Assembly: GCA_020024265.1 (NCBI GenBank) | Contig: JAHHTW010000015.1 | Location: 1-52,162, forward strand | Length of the DNA stretch: 52,162 nucleotides | From: Anaerotignum sp. | GTDB lineage: Bacteria > Bacillota > Clostridia > Lachnospirales > Anaerotignaceae | Reading direction: 5' to 3' | Shown: in pieces, positions 1-7,777 of the stretch | Layout of the letters: every line of letters starts with the position of its first letter | Numbering within the stretch: the stretch's first letter is position 1 | Notes under the pieces: generated by a model | What the model saw: the letters and a program-made list of their open reading frames with translations, nothing else | Databases searched by the model: none | Told to the model about the DNA's origin: nothing | Position numbers and translations under genes: made by a program

Positions 1-40
1 CTCTGAGCAGTACCTGTTCCTTTGAATAGCCAAATTCCAT
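1..40 (-). CDS. 5' end of an unidentified gene (partial)
   Basis: Only the first 13 codons (MEFGYSKEQVLLR) lie inside the window; the rest runs off the left edge. The ATG (complement of 38-40) is preceded by a clear AAGGAGGA ribosome-binding site at good spacing, and a promoter lies about 100 bases upstream. This makes it a real translation start rather than a chance reading frame. Too little protein is visible to name a family. Confidence 0.6.
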   Translation of the reverse strand, partial: MEFGYSKEQVLLR

Positions 41-141
41 AATTTGTTCCTCCTTCAATGATTTGAGTTCTATAGACAGCATAATGTGTTTTGTAAGTGG
101 ACAATCAATCCGGACCCATATTTCATATGCTTCTGCATTAA

Positions 142-170
142 AGTATACGATAAAATCAGGGCTTTTTCCA
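142..170 (-). promoter_or_regulatory. sigma-A type promoter for the partial gene at the left edge
   Basis: On the minus strand, TGGAAA (165-170) and TATACT (142-147) are separated by 17 bases. The -10 is good and the -35 matches 4 of 6. It lies between thpR and the left-edge gene and reads toward the latter. Confidence 0.45.
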
Positions 171-193
171 TAGTGTATTCAAAAAAATACACA

Positions 194-757
194 TTATTTT
201 TTGGAAAAATGACGTTCTTTTAAGGGCTGTACATAGAGAGGACGATAATATAAATTCCGTCCACGGCGTACACTTTCCATAAGCGAAATGTTTTTCACAA
301 CAAATTCTTTTTTCTCTAGCACGACATTTTTTTGTACATCGGAAAAACTGCGGTATGGTTCCACGCTGCGCCCCAATGTGATATGTGGATGCAAGCCTTT
401 CTTCTCTCGTGCAAAGCCCTGTTTTCCAAGATTTTTTTCGAGCATCTGAAAAAGACGGAGCAGAGCGTTGCTTTTTTCTACATTTGCCCACAGTATGCCA
501 TCTTTTCCTCTGGGAAAAAATCCGATTTTATCCAATTTTAACGAAAAAGGACGGTTGAAGGCAGCTGTTTCTATCATTGCCTCTGCCACATAATCCACAT
601 CCTCCGGCAGGATTTCACCCAAAAAATGCAGCGTCAGATGAAAATTTTCCTTTGGTGTGTAATGCCCATTGCGACATAAGCCGGCTGCTTTGCTTTGTGC
701 CTCCGAAAGAGTCGATTTGATTTCTTCTTCCAGTTCAATGGCGATAAATGTCCGCAT
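194..757 (-). CDS. thpR: RNA 2',3'-cyclic phosphodiesterase (ThpR / 2'-5' RNA ligase family)
   Basis: This 187-residue member of the 2H phosphoesterase family hydrolyses RNA 2',3'-cyclic phosphates and can reversibly join 2'-5' RNA ends. Both HxTx catalytic motifs are present: HLTL in the first half and HITL in the second. The N-terminus MRTFIAIELEEE is typical of the family. The ATG at 757 is chosen because GAAAGGAG sits just upstream; an in-frame start further upstream would run through the terminator stem of tkt. It follows tkt on the same strand but has its own ribosome-binding site after that terminator. Its cellular substrate in Firmicutes is not established. Confidence 0.88.
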   Translation of the reverse strand: MRTFIAIELEEEIKSTLSEAQSKAAGLCRNGHYTPKENFHLTLHFLGEILPEDVDYVAEAMIETAAFNRPFSLKLDKIGFFPRGKDGILWANVEKSNALLRLFQMLEKNLGKQGFAREKKGLHPHITLGRSVEPYRSFSDVQKNVVLEKKEFVVKNISLMESVRRGRNLYYRPLYVQPLKERHFSKK

Positions 758-772
758 ATAATCTCCTTTCTC

Positions 773-822
773 AAAAAAAGGACAGCAGCTTTTTTGAAAA
801 TCAAATGCCATACTGTCCTTTT
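773..822 (-). terminator. intrinsic terminator after tkt
   Basis: A 9-bp stem, AAAGGACAG (minus strand, 821-813) pairing with CTGTCCTTT (785-777), is followed by a run of U (779-773). The loop is long (27 bases). It sits between the tkt stop and the thpR ribosome-binding site. Confidence 0.5.
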
Positions 823-845
823 CGATCATTTTTGATGTTATGATG

Positions 846-2822
846 TTATTTCAGCAATGCCATAGCACGTGCGACTACGTTGTCTACAGTAAAGCCGAAT
901 TTTTGGAACAATGCACCAGCAGGTGCAGATGCACCAAAGCCTTCCATGCACAGTACATCACCGTCTAAGCCGGTGAACTGATGCCAGCCAAAGCTGGAAG
1001 AAGCTTCTACAGCCAGTCTTGCACGTACTGCATTGGGCAGAACGCTTTCTTTGTATTCTGCGCTCTGCTGTGCAAAAAGTTCCCAGCTGGGCATGCTGAT
1101 GACTCTTGCTTTTACGCCTTTTTCTGCCAGTACATCATACGCTTTGTAAATCAGTTCTACTTCAGAGCCGCTTGCCATCAACAGAACATCGGGAGTACCT
1201 TCACAGTCACGCAGGATATAAGCACCCTTGAGTGCGTCCTTGCCTGTGCCTTCCAGTGCAGGCAGGTTCTGTCTGGACAGTACCAGTGCAGTTGGTGTAT
1301 TTGTTGCGGTCAGTGCAGTATACCAAGCAGCTGCGGTTTCTCTGGTATCACAAGGACGGAATACAATATAATTGGGCAGACTGCGCAGCATTGCAAGATG
1401 TTCAATGGGCTGATGGGTAGGTCCATCCTCCCCAACACCAATGCTGTCATGTGTCAAAATACTGATGACGGGCAGGCCCATCAATGCCTGCATACGCAGA
1501 CCTGCTTTCATATAATCGCTGAATACGAAGAAACCGGCAATATAAGGTCTGACACCGCCATGTACTGCCATACCGTTTGCGATTGCCGTCATTGCAAACT
1601 CACGGATACCAAAGTGTACATTGGAACCGGTAGGATTTTCTTTGCTGAAATATTCTCTGTCCTTCATCATGGATTTATTGGAAGGAGCCAAGTCCGCAGA
1701 ACCGCCAAAAAGGTTTGGCACAAGTTTTGCAACCTTCTGCAATACCTTTTCGGATGCTGCTCTAGTTGCAATATCGCCTTCATCTTTCCAGAAATCCGCA
1801 TCATTGAGCAAATCAAGCTCCAGCTGTTTGCCATGCCATTGTTCATATTCCATAGCCAGCAGGGGATTTTCTCTTGCATATGCATTGTACATCAATTTCC
1901 ATTCTGCTTCCAAATATGCATTTTTTTCTACAATTTTAGCGATATGCGCCTTTACCTCATCCGGTACATAGAAGGGCTCTTTATAATTCCAGCCCAAATA
2001 CTCCTTTGTCAGCTGAATTTCTTCTTCGCCAAGAGGTTCACCGTGTGCAGAAGCCTTCCCCTGTTTATTGGGGGAACCAAAACCGATTTCTGTGTTGATT
2101 TTAATCAAAGAGGGTTTCTGTGTTTTCTTAGCAGCTGCAATGGTCACAGCAATGGCGTCAACATCATTGCCATCTGCAACTTCAAACACATCCCAACCAT
2201 ATGCAGTAAAACGCTGCATCACATCTTCGGTAAATGCAACATCGGTATCACCTTCAATGGTAATATGGTTGCAATCATACAATACAATCAGTTTGGAAAG
2301 CCCCATAGTACCAGCCAAAGAAGCTGCTTCGGAAGCGACACCTTCCTGTAAGCAGCCATCGCCGCACAGTGCATAGGTGTAGTGATCTACAATATTGTAA
2401 GCAGGGGTGTTGAATTTTGCAGCAAGATGTTTTTCGGCAAGCGCCATACCGACTGCATTGGCAATACCCTGACCGAGAGGGCCTGTGGTTGTTTCAACAC
2501 CGATGGTGTGCAGATATTCCGGATGACCGGGGGTGAGAGAGTCCAACTGACGGAAATTTTGTAAGTCTTCGATTTTCAGACCATAGCCGAAAATATGCAG
2601 CAAGGAATACAGCAAAGCAGAGCCGTGTCCGGCAGAAAGCACAAAACGATCTCTGTTGTCCCATTTGGGATTGGCAGGATTTGCCTTCAATTCCTTTGCC
2701 CAAAGTGCGTAAGCCGCAGGCGCTGCACCCAAAGGCAGACCGGGATGTCCGCTTTTTGCCTTTTGGATTGCTTCTGCGGAGAGAAAACGCAGAGTATTTA
2801 CGGTTAAGTTATCAATATTCAT
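846..2822 (-). CDS. tkt: transketolase
   Basis: Full-length transketolase (658 residues; family about 660). The thiamine-diphosphate enzyme moves two-carbon units between ketose and aldose phosphates in the non-oxidative pentose phosphate pathway. The order is an N-terminal pyrophosphate domain with the GDG...N cofactor motif (GDGCLQEG, then YDCN about 30 residues on), a central pyrimidine domain (FGIREFAMTAIANG, HDSIGVGEDGPTHQP) and a C-terminal domain. The start MNIDNLTVNTLRFLS is family-typical, with AAAGAGGT upstream. It lies 39 bases downstream of the transaldolase-like gene on the same strand, so the two are probably one operon for sugar-phosphate interconversion. Confidence 0.97.
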   Translation of the reverse strand: MNIDNLTVNTLRFLSAEAIQKAKSGHPGLPLGAAPAAYALWAKELKANPANPKWDNRDRFVLSAGHGSALLYSLLHIFGYGLKIEDLQNFRQLDSLTPGHPEYLHTIGVETTTGPLGQGIANAVGMALAEKHLAAKFNTPAYNIVDHYTYALCGDGCLQEGVASEAASLAGTMGLSKLIVLYDCNHITIEGDTDVAFTEDVMQRFTAYGWDVFEVADGNDVDAIAVTIAAAKKTQKPSLIKINTEIGFGSPNKQGKASAHGEPLGEEEIQLTKEYLGWNYKEPFYVPDEVKAHIAKIVEKNAYLEAEWKLMYNAYARENPLLAMEYEQWHGKQLELDLLNDADFWKDEGDIATRAASEKVLQKVAKLVPNLFGGSADLAPSNKSMMKDREYFSKENPTGSNVHFGIREFAMTAIANGMAVHGGVRPYIAGFFVFSDYMKAGLRMQALMGLPVISILTHDSIGVGEDGPTHQPIEHLAMLRSLPNYIVFRPCDTRETAAAWYTALTATNTPTALVLSRQNLPALEGTGKDALKGAYILRDCEGTPDVLLMASGSEVELIYKAYDVLAEKGVKARVISMPSWELFAQQSAEYKESVLPNAVRARLAVEASSSFGWHQFTGLDGDVLCMEGFGASAPAGALFQKFGFTVDNVVARAMALLK

Positions 2823-2861
2823 TCGGAATTACCTCTTTCTTTTTCGCTGTTGTAGTACAAA

Positions 2862-3509
2862 TTATTTTTTGGGTACGGTTTCCCAATCTTTCAAAAAGCG
2901 TTCGATGCCAATATCTGTCAGAGGGTGCTTTGCCATCTGAATCAATACGTTGTAAGGGATGGTTGCAATATGGCAGCCACATCTTGCAGCGTCAATGACA
3001 TGCAGAGGGTTACGGATGCTTGCTGCGATGATTTCTGTTTCGATACCGTGAATATCAAAAATTTCAACAATTTCTTCAATCAGTGTCATACCAACAGAGC
3101 CGATATCATCCACACGGCCAAGGAAGGGGCTTACGTATGTTGCGCCAGCTCTTGCTGCCATCAAAGCCTGTGCTGCGGAGAAAATCAGAGTTACATTTGT
3201 TTTGATGCCCTCTGCTGTCAGAATTTTGACAGCCTTCAGTCCTTCCAGTGTCATAGGGATTTTGATGACGATGTTTTTATGGATTTTTGCAAGCTCTCTT
3301 GCTTCTTTTACCATACCTTCATGTTCCAGACTGATTACTTCGGCACTGATGGGGCCATCTACGATGGTTGTAATTTCTTTTACAACTTCTACGAAATCTC
3401 TGCCTTCTTTTGCAATCAAAGAAGGGTTTGTGGTTACACCACAAATCACACCCAAGTCATTTGCTTCCTTAATATGTTCTACATTGGCGGTGTCGATAAA
3501 CAGTTTCAT
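2862..3509 (-). CDS. fsa: fructose-6-phosphate aldolase / transaldolase-like (TalC/MipB family)
   Basis: A 215-residue protein of the short transaldolase subfamily. These TIM-barrel enzymes form a Schiff base with a lysine, here most likely in the IVIKIPMT segment near residue 85. The start MKLFIDTANVEHI and the TTNPSLI motif are diagnostic. Short members act either as transaldolase or as fructose-6-phosphate aldolase, and the sequence alone does not decide which. Pairing with transketolase directly downstream favours a transaldolase role in the pentose phosphate pathway. The ribosome-binding site is GAGGAGG. It is first in a two-gene operon. Confidence 0.9.
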   Translation of the reverse strand: MKLFIDTANVEHIKEANDLGVICGVTTNPSLIAKEGRDFVEVVKEITTIVDGPISAEVISLEHEGMVKEARELAKIHKNIVIKIPMTLEGLKAVKILTAEGIKTNVTLIFSAAQALMAARAGATYVSPFLGRVDDIGSVGMTLIEEIVEIFDIHGIETEIIAASIRNPLHVIDAARCGCHIATIPYNVLIQMAKHPLTDIGIERFLKDWETVPKK

Positions 3510-3605
3510 AATGAAATCCTCCTCAATTGTTTCATATCCAGTTTTCGCTGAATGTATGAATTTGTTTTATGGTACATTTTATTTTGCACATACGATGCTA
3601 TTATT

Positions 3606-3634
3606 ATTGTACTGCATAAAAAAGTCAAAAGCAA
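3606..3634 (-). promoter_or_regulatory. probable promoter of the fsa-tkt operon
   Basis: Minus strand TTGCTT (3629-3634), 17 bases, TACAAT (3606-3611). The -35 is weak, and an overlapping TTGACT nearby gives an alternative. About 100 bases upstream of fsa. Confidence 0.4.
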
Positions 3635-3655
3635 CGAATTTTCTATAGTTTTCGC

Positions 3656-3697
3656 AAAAAAAAAAGCAGCATCAAAAAAGCATTGTTTTGATGCTGC
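3656..3697 (-). terminator. strong intrinsic terminator after the flavodoxin gene
   Basis: A perfect 12-bp stem (GCAGCATCAAAA at 3666-3677 with TTTTGATGCTGC at 3686-3697) is followed on the minus strand by ten U (3665-3656). It closes the metal-regulated cluster. Confidence 0.9.
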
Positions 3698-3739
3698 CGA
3701 AAGGGTGTGTGAATACCTTAGGGTTGATTTGATATTGAT

Positions 3740-4156
3740 TTAATATGCTGCGAAACGTGTACCGTAGTCCTTGCATTTTTCCTTGCCATCAGCGTCCGGG
3801 AACCCGCAGATGATCAAGCCGTCATCGAGCAGGCTTGCGCCAGCCTTTGTGCAACGTTCTTCCCAATCACGCATCCATTTGCCATCGCCCCAGCCATAGG
3901 AACCGAACAGAGCAAGTTTTTTGCCTTTGAGTTTGCCTTCAATAGAAGTGAAGAAAGGGTCGAATTCAGCTTCTTCCAATACTTCATCACCCATAGCTGC
4001 ACAGCCGAAAGCGATTTTTTCATAATCGTCAACATTGCCGGAAAAAGCGTCTACAGAAAATACTTCTGCATCAGCGCCGATCCCTGCTGCGATTTCATTT
4101 GCCATCTCGGCTGTATTACCTGTACCACTCCAATAAATGACTGCTATTTTACTCAT
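3740..4156 (-). CDS. flavodoxin
   Basis: A 138-residue short-chain flavodoxin, an FMN-binding one-electron carrier that commonly replaces ferredoxin when iron is scarce. The FMN phosphate loop SGTGNTAEM follows the first strand (KIAVIYW). GSYGWGDGKWM is the second flavin-contacting loop. The ATG has GAGGTT upstream. It is last in a minus-strand series DtxR-like, DUF2325, DUF3793, flavodoxin, and is followed by a very strong terminator. The palindromic operators upstream of DUF2325 and DUF3793 suggest it is induced under metal, probably iron, limitation. The electron partners are not known from sequence. Confidence 0.93.
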   Translation of the reverse strand: MSKIAVIYWSGTGNTAEMANEIAAGIGADAEVFSVDAFSGNVDDYEKIAFGCAAMGDEVLEEAEFDPFFTSIEGKLKGKKLALFGSYGWGDGKWMRDWEERCTKAGASLLDDGLIICGFPDADGKEKCKDYGTRFAAY

Positions 4157-4195
4157 AATGAACCTCCTTATGTAATGGAAAGATATGATATATCG

Positions 4196-4771
4196 TCAGG
4201 ATACACCCAAAACGGAGAGTAAGGGGGTACCTGCTGCGACCTGTTGGAACATTTTTTCTCGACAATCTTCGTAGCATTGAAAGATACGAAGTGCCTTTTC
4301 TTCATCGCCATAAACCTTCCAGTAGCCAACACGCTTGTAATTTTGCCCCTTCTCACGAATAAAGGCAAAAACATCTGCGGCAGGATAGCCTAAGAAAAAA
4401 CCAATTTCATGCGGGAATTCATGATATGCCTGAATCCGTTTGCGCAAATGTGCAATGGCAGCTCGTACCAGCGCCTTTCCCCTGCATGTACTGATGGGGT
4501 AGCCGATGGAGCAGAGATAGCTGCGTACATAAGAGATGCAAAGCGCACGATGCATGGCTTTTTCACGATATACCAAAATAAATACACGCTTTTGACAGCT
4601 GTACAGGTATACCACACGAATCCCCCTTCTGGAAAGTGTTTTTTGATAGGAAGCGATTTCCTCTCGATATTTGGGCAATTTGGCAAGCGGGATAGAAAAA
4701 AGATTTGCCTGCTTACAGCCGAAAAGCGTAGGTGCTGCATATTGAATCAGCTCTGCTTCAAAATAAGACAT
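4196..4771 (-). CDS. DUF3793 family protein
   Basis: A 191-residue protein recognised as DUF3793 by its conserved blocks: CKQANLFSIPL near the N-terminus, a central region rich in Arg and Tyr, HEIGFFLGYPAADV, and GYWKVYGDEEKA near the C-terminus. No transmembrane segment or catalytic motif is evident, and function is unknown for the family. The ATG giving MSYFEAEL is preferred because AGGAGG lies 8 bases upstream; an in-frame TTG 21 bases earlier would overlap that site. A GTTAG-N6-CTAAC palindrome sits just upstream. Co-location with a DtxR-like repressor, DUF2325 and flavodoxin suggests a role in metal-starvation physiology. That is inference. Confidence 0.82.
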   Translation of the reverse strand: MSYFEAELIQYAAPTLFGCKQANLFSIPLAKLPKYREEIASYQKTLSRRGIRVVYLYSCQKRVFILVYREKAMHRALCISYVRSYLCSIGYPISTCRGKALVRAAIAHLRKRIQAYHEFPHEIGFFLGYPAADVFAFIREKGQNYKRVGYWKVYGDEEKALRIFQCYEDCREKMFQQVAAGTPLLSVLGVS

Positions 4772-4798
4772 AGAGAATGCCTCCTTTTCCAATCAATT

Positions 4799-4816
4799 GG
4801 TTAGCAAAAGCTAACC
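4799..4816. promoter_or_regulatory. palindromic operator, site 1 (GTTAG-N6-CTAAC)
   Basis: The perfect inverted repeat GGTTAGC-AAAA-GCTAACC lies between the DUF2325 stop and the DUF3793 ribosome-binding site. It shares the core GTTAG-N6-CTAAC with two sites upstream of DUF2325. It is a candidate binding site for the DtxR-family repressor encoded upstream in the cluster. Confidence 0.7.
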
Positions 4817-4835
4817 TTCGTGCAAAAAATAAGAA

Positions 4836-5117
4836 TTAACAACAATACTCTGTCAGAATCTTCTTCAAAGCGGAAGAAGAACTGCTGTGAGAACGTGCGA
4901 TGGAGATTTTATTTTTTTCTGCTTCCTGTACAGCACCGGTTGCCATAATATGAGATACTGTAGAGGTGAATAATACAATCAAATCTGCCTGCCCAATCTG
5001 GGAACGGAAGTTTCCGGGCAGTTGAGTGAAAACTTTACTCTTGCAATGAAACTTTTTACAAATATCCATGTACTGACGTACCATACGGTCATGCCCACCA
5101 ACGATTACAACACTCAT
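4836..5117 (-). CDS. DUF2325 domain protein
   Basis: A 93-residue protein with the DUF2325 signature: strand-rich start MSVVIVGGHDRM, central ADLIVLFTSTVSHIM and a serine-rich ARSHSSSSSALKKIL near the end. The domain resembles a small Rossmann-like unit, but its biochemical activity is not established. The start is set by AAAGGAGG 7 bases upstream; an in-frame start eight codons earlier is less likely. A consensus-like promoter with two overlapping GTTAG-N6-CTAAC palindromes lies directly upstream, making it the best candidate in the window for tight repression by the DtxR-like protein. Confidence 0.85.
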   Translation of the reverse strand: MSVVIVGGHDRMVRQYMDICKKFHCKSKVFTQLPGNFRSQIGQADLIVLFTSTVSHIMATGAVQEAEKNKISIARSHSSSSSALKKILTEYCC

Positions 5118-5152
5118 GAGAAATCCTCCTTTATCAATCATTTTTCCGAGAT

Positions 5153-5206
5153 AATGTTAGCAGATGCTAACCTATTGTCAAAAGAAATAGTTAGCTCTAA
5201 CTAACT
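5153..5206 (-). promoter_or_regulatory. metal-responsive promoter with two palindromic operators
   Basis: Minus strand: a perfect -35 TTGACA (5176-5181) and -10 TAACAT (5154-5159), spacer 16. Palindrome GTTAGC-AGAT-GCTAAC (5156-5171) covers the spacer and -10. AGTTAG-N6-CTAACT (5189-5206) sits just upstream of the -35. Both match the site at 4799-4816. The arrangement is that expected for a repressor-controlled promoter. Confidence 0.7.
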
Positions 5207-5303
5207 TGTGGATATATCGTACCACTGTATTTACAATCTGTCAAGAGTGAATTTTGAAAAAATACAAAATGACACAACAGAGGTACGATTTTGGTATGGA
5301 ATG

Positions 5304-5681
5304 TCATTCATGACGATGTTCTTTCATATAATGTTTTTTTAAGCATTGCAGCGTTTCTTCGCTTAAAACGTGTTCCATACGACAGGCATCTTTTTCTGCG
5401 GTTTGTGGGCTGATGCCGAGAGAAATCAGATAATTTTTAATGAAGCAGTGGCGTGCATAAATGTTTTCGGCAACCTCCTGTCCCTTTTCGGTCAGGAGCA
5501 GCTGTCCGATATTTCCGATGGTGACATATCCTGCTTCTTTGAGTACGCTGACAGCACGGCTGACACTTGGTTTGGAAAATCCCAGCTCCGCAGCTACGTC
5601 TACAGCACGGGCAATCCCATTGCGTTTGGCTAAAATGAGTATGGTTTCCAGATAATTTTCACCGGATTCTTGCAATTTCAT
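5304..5681 (-). CDS. DtxR/MntR-family metal-dependent transcriptional repressor
   Basis: A 125-residue regulator. The N-terminal winged helix-turn-helix (ESGENYLETILIL, then VDVAAELGFSKPSVSRAVSVLKEAGYV) is the DtxR/IdeR/MntR signature. The dimerisation and metal-binding helices follow, with ARHCFIKNYLISLGIS and CRMEHVLSEET supplying candidate Cys, Glu and His ligands. It lacks the C-terminal SH3-like domain, as MntR-type members do. The family represses iron or manganese genes when the metal is bound. The ATG after GGTGG is chosen; the longer frame runs into upstream DNA. It is upstream of DUF2325 on the same strand and probably controls it through the GTTAG-N6-CTAAC sites. The metal (Fe or Mn) is undetermined; the flavodoxin favours Fe. 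Confidence 0.9.
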   Translation of the reverse strand: MKLQESGENYLETILILAKRNGIARAVDVAAELGFSKPSVSRAVSVLKEAGYVTIGNIGQLLLTEKGQEVAENIYARHCFIKNYLISLGISPQTAEKDACRMEHVLSEETLQCLKKHYMKEHRHE

Positions 5682-5853
5682 AGTAGTATCACCACCTTTC
5701 TTAAAAATGCTCCTTTCTTTATCATACACGAAATACACGGTGTTAGTCTAGGGTATTTCCAAAAAGTCATACCATCCTATGATATTTTTGAAAAAAGCAA
5801 AGATACGGGTGTCCAAAGAGGAAAAACAGAGGTGTTCTGGGAATTTTGCATGA

Positions 5854-5886
5854 GAAAAGCGACGAAGCAATTTCCTGCTTCGCCGC
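5854..5886 (-). terminator. intrinsic terminator after serS
   Basis: Minus strand stem CGAAGCA/TGCTTCG (5882-5876 with 5869-5863), extended by GCG/CGC with one bulge mismatch, followed by TTTTCTC. It begins 23 bases after the serS stop. Confidence 0.7.
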
Positions 5887-5908
5887 TGCATATACGATGA
5901 GATTTTGA

Positions 5909-7198
5909 TTATTTTACTTTTTTGATTACTTCCATACCACCCATATAAGGACGCAGTACTTCAGGGATACGCACACTGCCATCTGCCTGCAAATTGTTTT
6001 CCAAGAAAGCAATCAGCATTCTGGGAGGTGCAGCAACGGTGTTGTTGAGTGTATGCGCAAAGTATTTTCTACCATCTTTACCGGTTACACGGATACCCAG
6101 TCTTCTTGCTTGTGCATCGCTCAGGTTGGAGCAGCTTCCGACTTCAAAATATTTCTTCTGTCTGGGAGACCATGCCTCTACGTCTACAGATTTTACTTTC
6201 AAATCTGCCAGATCGCCGGAGCAACATTCCAGTGTTCTGACAGGAATATCCATGGAGCGGAACAGATCAACGGTGTTCTGCCACAGTTTATCAAACCACA
6301 TAGGGCTTTCGTCCGGATTGCAGACAACAATCATCTCCTGCTTTTCAAACTGGTGGATACGATATACGCCTCTTTCTTCAATGCCATGAGCGCCTTTTTC
6401 CTTACGGAAGCAGGGAGAATAGCTGGTCAGAGTATGAGGCAGGTCTTCTTCTCTGTTCATGGTATCAATGAATTTACCGATCATGGAGTGTTCGCTGGTA
6501 CCAATCAGATACAGATCCTCGCCCTCGATTTTGTACATCATGGCATCCATTTCTGCAAAGCTCATGACACCTGTTACCACATTGCTGCGAATCATGAAGG
6601 GCGGGATACAATATTTGAAGCCTCTGTTGATCATGAAATCTCTTGCGTATGCCAAAACTGCGGAATGTAGTCTTGCAACATCGCCCATCAGATAATAGAA
6701 GCCGTTTCCTGCTACCTTTCTTGCGCTTTCCAGATCAATGCCGTCCAGACTTTCCATAATATCGGTATGGTAGGGAATTTCAAAATCGGGCACAAGAGGT
6801 TCCCCGAATTTTTCTACTTCCACATTTTCGCTGTCATCTTTCCCGATAGGCACAGAAGGATCAATGATGTTGGGAATGGTCATCATAATGGTTTTGATGC
6901 GTTCTTCCACTTCTTTTTCCTTTGCAGTCAATGCATCTACACGGTTTGCATCTGCTGCAATCTGTGCTTTTACCTTTTCTGCTTCCTCCTTTTCACCCTT
7001 TGCCATCAAACCGCCAATCTGCTTAGAGAGTTTGTTTCTCTGTGCACGCAATGCTTCTACTTCCTGTTTGATATTTCTGTTTTCCACATCCAGTGCCAAA
7101 ACTTCGTCTACCAAAGGCAGCTTGTTGTCTTGAAATTTTTTACGGATATTTTCTTTTACGATTTCAGGGTTTTCTCTTACAAATTTGATGTCTAACAT
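5909..7198 (-). CDS. serS: seryl-tRNA synthetase
   Basis: A class II aminoacyl-tRNA synthetase of 429 residues that charges tRNA-Ser. The N-terminal coiled-coil arm that grips the tRNA variable arm spans about residues 28-100 (many Glu/Lys/Ala). Motif 2 is FRKEKGAHG...YRIHQFEKQE. The C-terminal active-site strand reads LNNTVAAPPRMLIAFLENN, differing from the common SGLAVGRT form; it belongs to a recognised alternative bacterial SerRS type. The start MLDIKFVREN has AAAGGAG upstream. Expression is probably controlled by the T-box leader immediately upstream. Confidence 0.96.
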   Translation of the reverse strand: MLDIKFVRENPEIVKENIRKKFQDNKLPLVDEVLALDVENRNIKQEVEALRAQRNKLSKQIGGLMAKGEKEEAEKVKAQIAADANRVDALTAKEKEVEERIKTIMMTIPNIIDPSVPIGKDDSENVEVEKFGEPLVPDFEIPYHTDIMESLDGIDLESARKVAGNGFYYLMGDVARLHSAVLAYARDFMINRGFKYCIPPFMIRSNVVTGVMSFAEMDAMMYKIEGEDLYLIGTSEHSMIGKFIDTMNREEDLPHTLTSYSPCFRKEKGAHGIEERGVYRIHQFEKQEMIVVCNPDESPMWFDKLWQNTVDLFRSMDIPVRTLECCSGDLADLKVKSVDVEAWSPRQKKYFEVGSCSNLSDAQARRLGIRVTGKDGRKYFAHTLNNTVAAPPRMLIAFLENNLQADGSVRIPEVLRPYMGGMEVIKKVK

Positions 7199-7317
7199 AT
7201 GTTGATAGCTCCTTTCACAATGGGTACTGGGGAAAATCACATATTTTCAGGATTTGCCCAAACGATAAAAATGAAGATTTGTTCCAAAATATTTGCAAGA
7301 TGAGGTTTTTTTGCAAT

Positions 7318-7550
7318 AAAAAAACCCTCAATCCCACAAAAGAGGGACGAGAGTTACTCCCGCGTTGCCACCCGCATTGCCCGAAAAAAGCCTTTTCGAA
7401 CCACTCAAACAGCGATAAAGGGCTTACCCTTTCGGCTTTCACCGAACAGCTCTGGAAGTGGAGGGCTGTTTTTACATCCGCCGATTTTCACCAAACATCG
7501 GCTCTCTGAGGGAAGGACAACAGCTTAGTTTCCATACGAAACAGTGTATA
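7318..7550 (-). ncRNA. T-box leader (serine-specific) of serS
   Basis: The minus strand carries the hallmark T-box sequence GGGTGGCAACGCGGG (complement of 7358-7372) that pairs with the tRNA acceptor end. Upstream is stem I, with a distal loop segment AGAGAGCCGATG...GGTGAAAATCGGC. UCC, a serine codon, followed by a purine in CACTTCCAGAGCTG is the likely specifier. Downstream a CCCTC/GAGGG stem runs into seven U (7324-7318) as the conditional terminator. Uncharged tRNA-Ser would stabilise the antiterminator and switch on serS. The specifier assignment is the least certain part. Confidence 0.9.
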
Positions 7551-7572
7551 TTGTTTCACGCTTATGCAAGTC

Positions 7573-7601
7573 ATTATAGCGACACACAGGCAAAAAGGCA
7601 A
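7573..7601 (-). promoter_or_regulatory. promoter of the serS T-box transcript
   Basis: Minus strand TTGCCT (7596-7601), 17 bases, perfect TATAAT (7573-7578). Transcription would begin near 7566, just before stem I of the T-box. Confidence 0.75.
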
Positions 7602-7777
7602 GTCTTTTTTATGAGATTGTGAAAATGAGCAAAAATTGCATATAAAATTGCTTTTTTTTCGTCAACTTATTTCAGAGCGGTGATTGACATATCGTATGAA
7701 TAATTTTTACGCAGGATCGTCTTATAAAGTATGGAACGATTGTCGATATATATCATAACGATATTTTGGAGGAGGAG

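Noticed and set aside
173..192. GTGTATT/AATACAC inverted repeat as a thpR terminator
   Set aside because: The stem is AT-rich and short and is not followed by a U-run on the minus strand.
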